Under the pieces are notes generated by a model. The model did not search any database and was not told the DNA's origin. It was given only the letters and a program-made list of their open reading frames with translations. From the NCBI GenBank assembly GCA_963727245.1, contig CAVSFO010000012.1, positions 1 to 64,000 of the forward strand: a DNA stretch of 64,000 nt, read 5' to 3'. The DNA comes from JBKQVT01 sp963727245. Its GTDB lineage: Bacteria > Planctomycetota > Planctomycetia > Pirellulales > Thermoguttaceae. Of the stretch, positions 59,752 to 64,000 are shown piece by piece (positions within the stretch are counted from its first letter, which is position 1; the number at the start of each line of letters is the position of its first letter). The position numbers and the translations under genes are program-made.

Positions 59752-60241
59752 TCAATAGACCACCGCCGCCTCTTGTGCCTGCGGCACCCCGATAGCCAAG
59801 CTATCGGGGCCACCCACGATCGGCAAGCTCTCGGGGCGACCCACAAGCTCCCGCGGCGGGCCGATCGATTGCTCGATCAGCTCAGCCAACACCTCGCGGG
59901 CAAACGGCTTGCGGAGGTAATAGCTCGCCTGCCCGCCGTCGCGGCGGCGAATGATGTCGGGAATCTGGCCGGCGGAAAGGAACATCACCGGCACCTGCGC
60001 GAGGGCCTCCGTGCGCTTGATCTGCTCGCACAGTTCCAGCCCGCTGAGGTCCTGCATGCTCGACGTTGGCGATGATCAGGTCGGGCAGCAACGCCGGGGC
60101 TGCTTCCAACGCCGCCTCCGCCGTCAGGCAGCAGTGGCAGGCGAAGCCCGCCGCGGTCAGGAAGCCCGAAATTTCATCCAGGACGGCTTGTTCTTGATCC
60201 ACGACCAGGATCAACGGCTGATCTCGTTGCGAAAGTTTCAT
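59752..60241 (-). CDS. Degenerate response-regulator receiver protein, frameshifted
   Basis: About 163 residues: a single receiver (CheY-like) domain plus a short tail. It starts MKLSQRDQPLILVVDQEQAV, where the acidic pair is Asp-Gln instead of Asp-Asp or Glu-Asp. The phospho-acceptor position reads PDLIIANVEM, Asn where Asp is expected. The conserved Lys is present in YYLRKPF. One extra C near 60060 separates the halves; corrected, the text continues MQDLSGLELCEQIKR. The last 30 residues are encoded by a palindromic repeat (CCGATAGCCAAGCTATCGG on the plus strand). Phosphorylation as usual seems unlikely; it may act constitutively or by partner binding. Confidence 0.75.
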
Positions 60242-60298
60242 GCGGTGCGCCTGCGAGGATGGGAAGCCCTATCGACTTCATCGGCCGTCAGCTCCGAA

Positions 60299-60967
60299 TT
60301 ATTGATTAAACTTCTCCTGCGTTGCCGAGCCCGCGCCACCGACCCGACCGTCAGAACCCCTAATCTTCACCACATAGAGCAGTGCGAGAAAGTCGTAGAC
60401 GGCATGGGCCGTGATCGGAACGATGAGGCTGTCGGTGAGCATCCAAAGCCAGCCCAGATACAGCCCGATCACGCCGGCCAGAACGGCGTAGGCGAAATTG
60501 ATGCCGTGGGCCAATCCGAAAAGGATGGCCACGACCACAACCGCAAACCAGGCCGATGCCGTGTCGCCCTGCGCGGCGAGGCTCGGTCCGTCGCTGCTGG
60601 TCCAGCGGGCGATGCCGGCCTGAAAGACGCCGCGGAAGAGCATTTCCTCGCCCAGACCGGCCAGCAGGGAAATGATCGCCATTTCCGCCACGGAGAATTG
60701 CCGGAACAGCGGCACGAGCATGTTGTCGACCACCCGCCGGATGTCGGCAAACGGCCAGACGGGCCAGCGCACGCACGCCAGCACCACCGCCAGCGGCGGC
60801 AGGGCGACCAGGGCGCCGACCGCCACGCCGATCGGGTTCCAGTGCAGCGTCTCCAGGGGGGGCTGATCCAGCAGCCAGCCCAGGCCGATCGCCAGCGGCG
60901 CCATGGCGCCTTCAAACAGGGCGGCGGTGAGGGCGAAATTCGGCGGCGGCGTGGTCTTTTCTGCCAT
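60299..60967 (-). CDS. CPBP (CAAX-type) intramembrane protease
   Basis: 222 residues with about six to eight hydrophobic helices. CPBP/Abi family motifs are present in order: EEMLFRGVFQ (the Glu-Glu-x3-Arg motif), FGLAHGINF and HAVYDFLALL, which together form the glutamic-protease active site in the membrane. The ATG at 60967 is preferred over a GTG three codons earlier; no clear ribosome site is seen. Members cleave prenylated proteins in eukaryotes and act in bacteriocin immunity or unknown processes in bacteria. It is intact. The substrate is unknown. Confidence 0.9.
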   Translation of the reverse strand: MAEKTTPPPNFALTAALFEGAMAPLAIGLGWLLDQPPLETLHWNPIGVAVGALVALPPLAVVLACVRWPVWPFADIRRVVDNMLVPLFRQFSVAEMAIISLLAGLGEEMLFRGVFQAGIARWTSSDGPSLAAQGDTASAWFAVVVVAILFGLAHGINFAYAVLAGVIGLYLGWLWMLTDSLIVPITAHAVYDFLALLYVVKIRGSDGRVGGAGSATQEKFNQ

Positions 60968-61096
60968 GGCACCCACTATACACGAGCCCCGGTGGCCGGG
61001 CGACGCCCCCTGCGCCCCGTTCCTTGACGTTTTCCGGCCCGGCTGTTAGATTACCCCGTTTAGCACTTGGGCGAAAACGACTCCACAGTCTTACAA

Positions 61097-61142
61097 AGGG
61101 GACAGTCCCATTTTCGTCGGACGGAAATTGGGACAGTCCCCT
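61097..61142. repeat. GGGGACAGTCCC inverted-repeat element
   Basis: AGGGGACAGTCCCATTTTCG, then TCGGACGG, then AAATTGGGACAGTCCCCTT: a hairpin of about 20-bp arms ending 35 bp before pyruvate phosphate dikinase. It is related to the element at 52076. Its position in the leader of ppdK means it may be transcribed and fold. Confidence 0.75.
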
Positions 61143-61176
61143 TGGCTTCGAGGCAACTCTGGAAGGATAAAAAAAC

Positions 61177-63948
61177 ATGGCTACCAAGTATGTTTACGGC
61201 TTCGGCCCCGCTGGGGCCGACGGCAATGCCAGCATGAAAAACGAGTTGGGCGGCAAAGGGGCGAATCTGGCCGAGATGTGCCGCCTCGGGCTTCCCGTAC
61301 CAGCCGGATTTACGATTACCACCGAGTTCTGCACGGTCTACTTCAACCAGGGGCGACAGTTCCCCCAGTCGCTCAGGGATGAAGTCAGTGCCGCCCTGGC
61401 CCAGACCGAGCAGGCCATGGGCATGAAATACGGCGACGCGGAAAACCCCCTCTTGCTCTCCTGCCGCAGCGGGGCCCGCAAATCCATGCCCGGCATGATG
61501 GAAACCGTCTTGAACGTGGGCCTCTGCCCGGCCACCATCCCGGGGTTGATCAAGAAGTCGGGCAGCGACCGGTTCGTTTACGACGCCTATCGCCGGCTGA
61601 TCATGATGTACTCCGACGTGGTGATGGAGAAGGCCGAAGACATCGAGCCGGCCGAGGGGCAGGGCATCCGCGTGCAGTTGGAGCACATCATGGCCCGGCA
61701 GAAGAAGGCGAAGCACTACACGTCCGACACCGACATGACGGCCAAGGACCTCAAGAAGCTCTGCGAGGACTTCAAGAAGAAGGTGCAGGAGGTGCTGGGC
61801 CGGCCCTTCCCGGACGATCCCCAGGAGCAGCTTTGGGGGGCCGTGGGCGCCGTGTTCAAGAGTTGGAACGGCCGCCGCGCCGTCTCCTATCGCAAGATCG
61901 AAGGCATTCCCGGCGAGTGGGGCACCGCCTGCAACGTGCAGAGCATGGTCTTCGGCAACATGGGCGACACTTCGGCCACGGGCGTGGCCTTCACCCGCAA
62001 CCCGGCCACCGGCGAGAACAAGTTCTACGGCGAGTGGCTGGTCAACGCCCAGGGCGAGGACGTGGTGGCCGGCATCCGCACGCCCAATCCGCTCAATGAA
62101 GAGACCAAGAACGAGCAGAACAAGCATCTGCCCTCGCTGCAAACCGGCATGCCCGAGCTGTATCGCCAGCTTTGCGACATCCGCACGAAGCTGGAGCAGC
62201 ACTACAAGGACATGCAGGACATCGAGTTCACGATCCAGGACGGCAAGCTGTACATGCTGCAATGCCGCAACGGCAAGCGCACGGGCACGGCGGCCTTGAA
62301 CATGGCCATGGACATGCTCGCCGAGCGGCTGATCGACGAGCCGACGGCGGTGCTGCGGGTCGAGCCGGCGCAGTTGGACGAGCTGCTGCACCCGATCATC
62401 GATCCGGCCGCCGAGAAGACGGCCGAAGCGGTGCTCTCGGGTCTGCCGGCCGGGCCCGGCGGCGCCGCCGGCAAGATCGTCTTCACCTCGGCCGAGGCGG
62501 TGGCCCAGGCCGCCGCCGGCGTCACCGTGATCCTGGTCCGCGAAGAGACCAACCCCGAGGACGTGGAGGGGATGCGGGCGGCCGAGGGCATCCTCACCGC
62601 CCGCGGCGGCATGACCAGCCACGCGGCCCTGGTCGCCCGCGGTTGGGGCAAGTGCTGCATCGTCGGCGCCGGCGCCATGAAGATCAATCTGGCCACCAAG
62701 ACCATGACCGCCGGCGCGGCCACTTTCAAGGCGGGCGATCTCGTCACGCTCAACGGCACCAAGGGCCTGGCCTATGCCGGCGCCTTGGCGATGATCGACG
62801 CCACCGAGAACCCCCGCTTCCAGCAGTTCATGAAGCTGGTCGACAAGCACCGCACCCTGGGCGTGCGGACCAACGCCGACACGCCCGAGGACGCCAAGGT
62901 CGCCCGCGGCTACGGCGCCGAGGGCATCGGCCTGTTCCGCACCGAGCACATGTTCTACGGCAAGGGCGCCGACGAGCCGCTCTTTATTTTGCGGAAGATG
63001 ATCATGGTGCTGGGCAAGAAGCCCAAGCCCGGCAAGACCAAGCAAGCCAAAGAGGCCGCCCAGAAGGCAGTCCTGGACGAGCGCACGGCGGTGGTCAACG
63101 AGTTGTTTCCCTTCGTCAAGCGGAGCATTAAGGCCACGCTGGAGGCCATGGAAGGGCTGCCGGTGACCGTCCGCCTGCTGGACCCGCCGCTGCACGAGTT
63201 CGTGCCGCAAGACAAGGCCGCCCAGGCCGAGCTGGCCAAGGCGCTGGGCGTCAAGCCGTCCGAGATCCGTCTGCGCGGCGAGGAGTTGCACGAGAGCAAC
63301 CCGATGATGGGCCATCGCGGCGTCCGCCTCGGCATCACCTATCCCGAGGTGACGGAGATGCAGGTCCGCGCCATTTTCGAGGCCGCCGCCGAGTTGATCC
63401 AGGCCGGCAAGGACGCCCGCCCCGAGATCATGGTCCCGGTGACCTGCGACGTCCGCGAGTTGGAAGTCACCAAGGTCATCGTCGATCGCGTGCACGCCGA
63501 GGTGAAGGCCCGGCTGGGCGTCGACGTGAAGTACCTCTACGGCACGATGATCGAGATCCCGCGGGCCGCACTGCTGGCCGACCGCATGGCCAAGCTGGCG
63601 CAGTTCTTCTCCTTCGGCACCAACGATCTGACGCAGATGACCTTCGGTTTCAGCCGCGACGACGTTCGGCAGTTTCCTGCCCGACTACCTCAAGGACAAC
63701 CTGCTGGAGGCCGATCCGTTCCAGACGATCGACCAGCAGGGTGTGGGCCAGTTGATCGAAGTTTTCGGTCGAGCGGGGGCGCCGCACGCGCCGATCTGAA
63801 GATCGGCATTTGCGGCGAGCAGGGGGGCGATCCGGCGTCGGTCGAGTTCTGCTTCAAGAGCGGGCTGACCTACGTGAGTTGTTCGCCCTACCGCGTGCCG
63901 ATCGCGCGGCTGGCCGCCGCCCACGCCGCCCTGAAGGGCAAGAAGTAG
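61177..63948 (+). CDS. ppdK: Pyruvate, phosphate dikinase
   Basis: About 923 residues; interconverts pyruvate, ATP and phosphate with PEP, AMP and pyrophosphate, linking glycolysis and gluconeogenesis. The ATG at 61177 is preceded by GGAAGG. Order: ATP-grasp-like nucleotide-binding part (ELGGKGANLAEMCRLGLPVP at the start, SGARKSMPGMMETVLNVG), swivelling phosphohistidine domain (GGMTSHAALVARGWGK, His about 482), and TIM-barrel PEP-binding domain (GIGLFRTEHMF, MMGHRGVRLGITYPE, FSFGTNDLTQMTFGFSRDD) with catalytic Cys in IGICGEQGGDP. Between about 63667 and 63792 the frame is shifted (extra base, then missing base); corrected, it reads FLPDYLKDNLLEADPFQTID. Full length otherwise, so an indel error is likely. 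Confidence 0.96.
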   Translation: MATKYVYGFGPAGADGNASMKNELGGKGANLAEMCRLGLPVPAGFTITTEFCTVYFNQGRQFPQSLRDEVSAALAQTEQAMGMKYGDAENPLLLSCRSGARKSMPGMMETVLNVGLCPATIPGLIKKSGSDRFVYDAYRRLIMMYSDVVMEKAEDIEPAEGQGIRVQLEHIMARQKKAKHYTSDTDMTAKDLKKLCEDFKKKVQEVLGRPFPDDPQEQLWGAVGAVFKSWNGRRAVSYRKIEGIPGEWGTACNVQSMVFGNMGDTSATGVAFTRNPATGENKFYGEWLVNAQGEDVVAGIRTPNPLNEETKNEQNKHLPSLQTGMPELYRQLCDIRTKLEQHYKDMQDIEFTIQDGKLYMLQCRNGKRTGTAALNMAMDMLAERLIDEPTAVLRVEPAQLDELLHPIIDPAAEKTAEAVLSGLPAGPGGAAGKIVFTSAEAVAQAAAGVTVILVREETNPEDVEGMRAAEGILTARGGMTSHAALVARGWGKCCIVGAGAMKINLATKTMTAGAATFKAGDLVTLNGTKGLAYAGALAMIDATENPRFQQFMKLVDKHRTLGVRTNADTPEDAKVARGYGAEGIGLFRTEHMFYGKGADEPLFILRKMIMVLGKKPKPGKTKQAKEAAQKAVLDERTAVVNELFPFVKRSIKATLEAMEGLPVTVRLLDPPLHEFVPQDKAAQAELAKALGVKPSEIRLRGEELHESNPMMGHRGVRLGITYPEVTEMQVRAIFEAAAELIQAGKDARPEIMVPVTCDVRELEVTKVIVDRVHAEVKARLGVDVKYLYGTMIEIPRAALLADRMAKLAQFFSFGTNDLTQMTFGFSRDDVRQFPARLPQGQPAGGRSVPDDRPAGCGPVDRSFRSSGGAARADLKIGICGEQGGDPASVEFCFKSGLTYVSCSPYRVPIARLAAAHAALKGKK

Positions 63949-63969
63949 AGCCCCGCGGAAAATCAAGGA

Positions 63970-64000
63970 GTTCCCACCGGTCGCAGCCGGTGGGCGTGGG
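63970..64000. repeat. CCCACCGG palindrome at window end
   Basis: GTTCCCACCGGTCGCAGCCG followed by GTGGGCGTGGG: arms CCCACCGG and CCGGTGGG around a short centre, just after ppdK; possible terminator or REP repeat, cut by the window edge. A variant (TTCCCACCGGACGCGACCCG) is near 59627. Confidence 0.45.

Overview
The window is high-GC bacterial chromosome, and the gene content points to a member of the Planctomycetota (Pirellula-like), although no marker gene proves it. The pointers are: a giant beta-strand-repeat surface protein with a PEP-CTERM sorting tail; a FecR/VIT/VWA/secretin-N-like/TPR protein; a sialate O-acetylesterase next to a malectin-like glycan protein; HEAT-repeat secreted paralogs; Tat-exported enzymes; and many palindromic intergenic repeats. 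No rRNA, tRNA or CRISPR array was found.

Layout. 0.2-1.5 kb: two or three small orphan membrane proteins. About 1.8-3.8 kb: a group II intron with its reverse transcriptase/maturase and a recognisable domain V/VI. 3.8-5.2 kb (minus): a GlsB/YeaQ-type membrane protein, a small ORF, a 5'-truncated GNAT remnant and a short-chain dehydrogenase. 5.5-8.9 kb: a TIR - transmembrane - 18 x 32-residue repeat protein, the best candidate for an unusual signalling or defence protein. 8.9-10.4 kb: ISKra4-like element copy 1, broken. 10.6-16.6 kb: a secreted TPR protein and a CheB-CheR-PAS fusion. 16.7-18.6 kb (minus): ClC channel with CBS domains. 18.9-19.8 kb: a DUF1848 gene bracketed by two copies of one 88-bp palindromic repeat. 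19.95-22.9 kb (minus): an MmeI-like restriction-modification fusion. 23.0-25.6 kb (minus): a DUF362 protein and a polyferredoxin, translationally coupled.

25.9-34.1 kb: a very large FecR/VIT/VWA protein followed by two coupled membrane proteins. 34.2-36.0 kb: a secreted protein with a Tgl-like (transglutaminase) segment. 36.0-43.4 kb (minus): the PEP-CTERM autotransporter-type protein. 44.2-45.7 kb: ISKra4-like copy 2, nearly identical to copy 1. 45.9-51.1 kb: convergent glycan-related secreted proteins. 51.6-56.5 kb: a His-rich EF-hand protein, a Tat metallophosphoesterase and two HEAT-repeat paralogs. 56.6-64.0 kb: fumarase C, an outer-membrane barrel-like protein, pterin-4a-carbinolamine dehydratase, a degenerate receiver protein, a CPBP protease and pyruvate phosphate dikinase.

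Many otherwise healthy genes carry a single-base frameshift, some with a second one restoring frame (including the core enzyme pyruvate phosphate dikinase). About twenty such events suggest uncorrected indel errors rather than mass pseudogenisation. Frameshifted genes are therefore annotated across the shift, with the position given.
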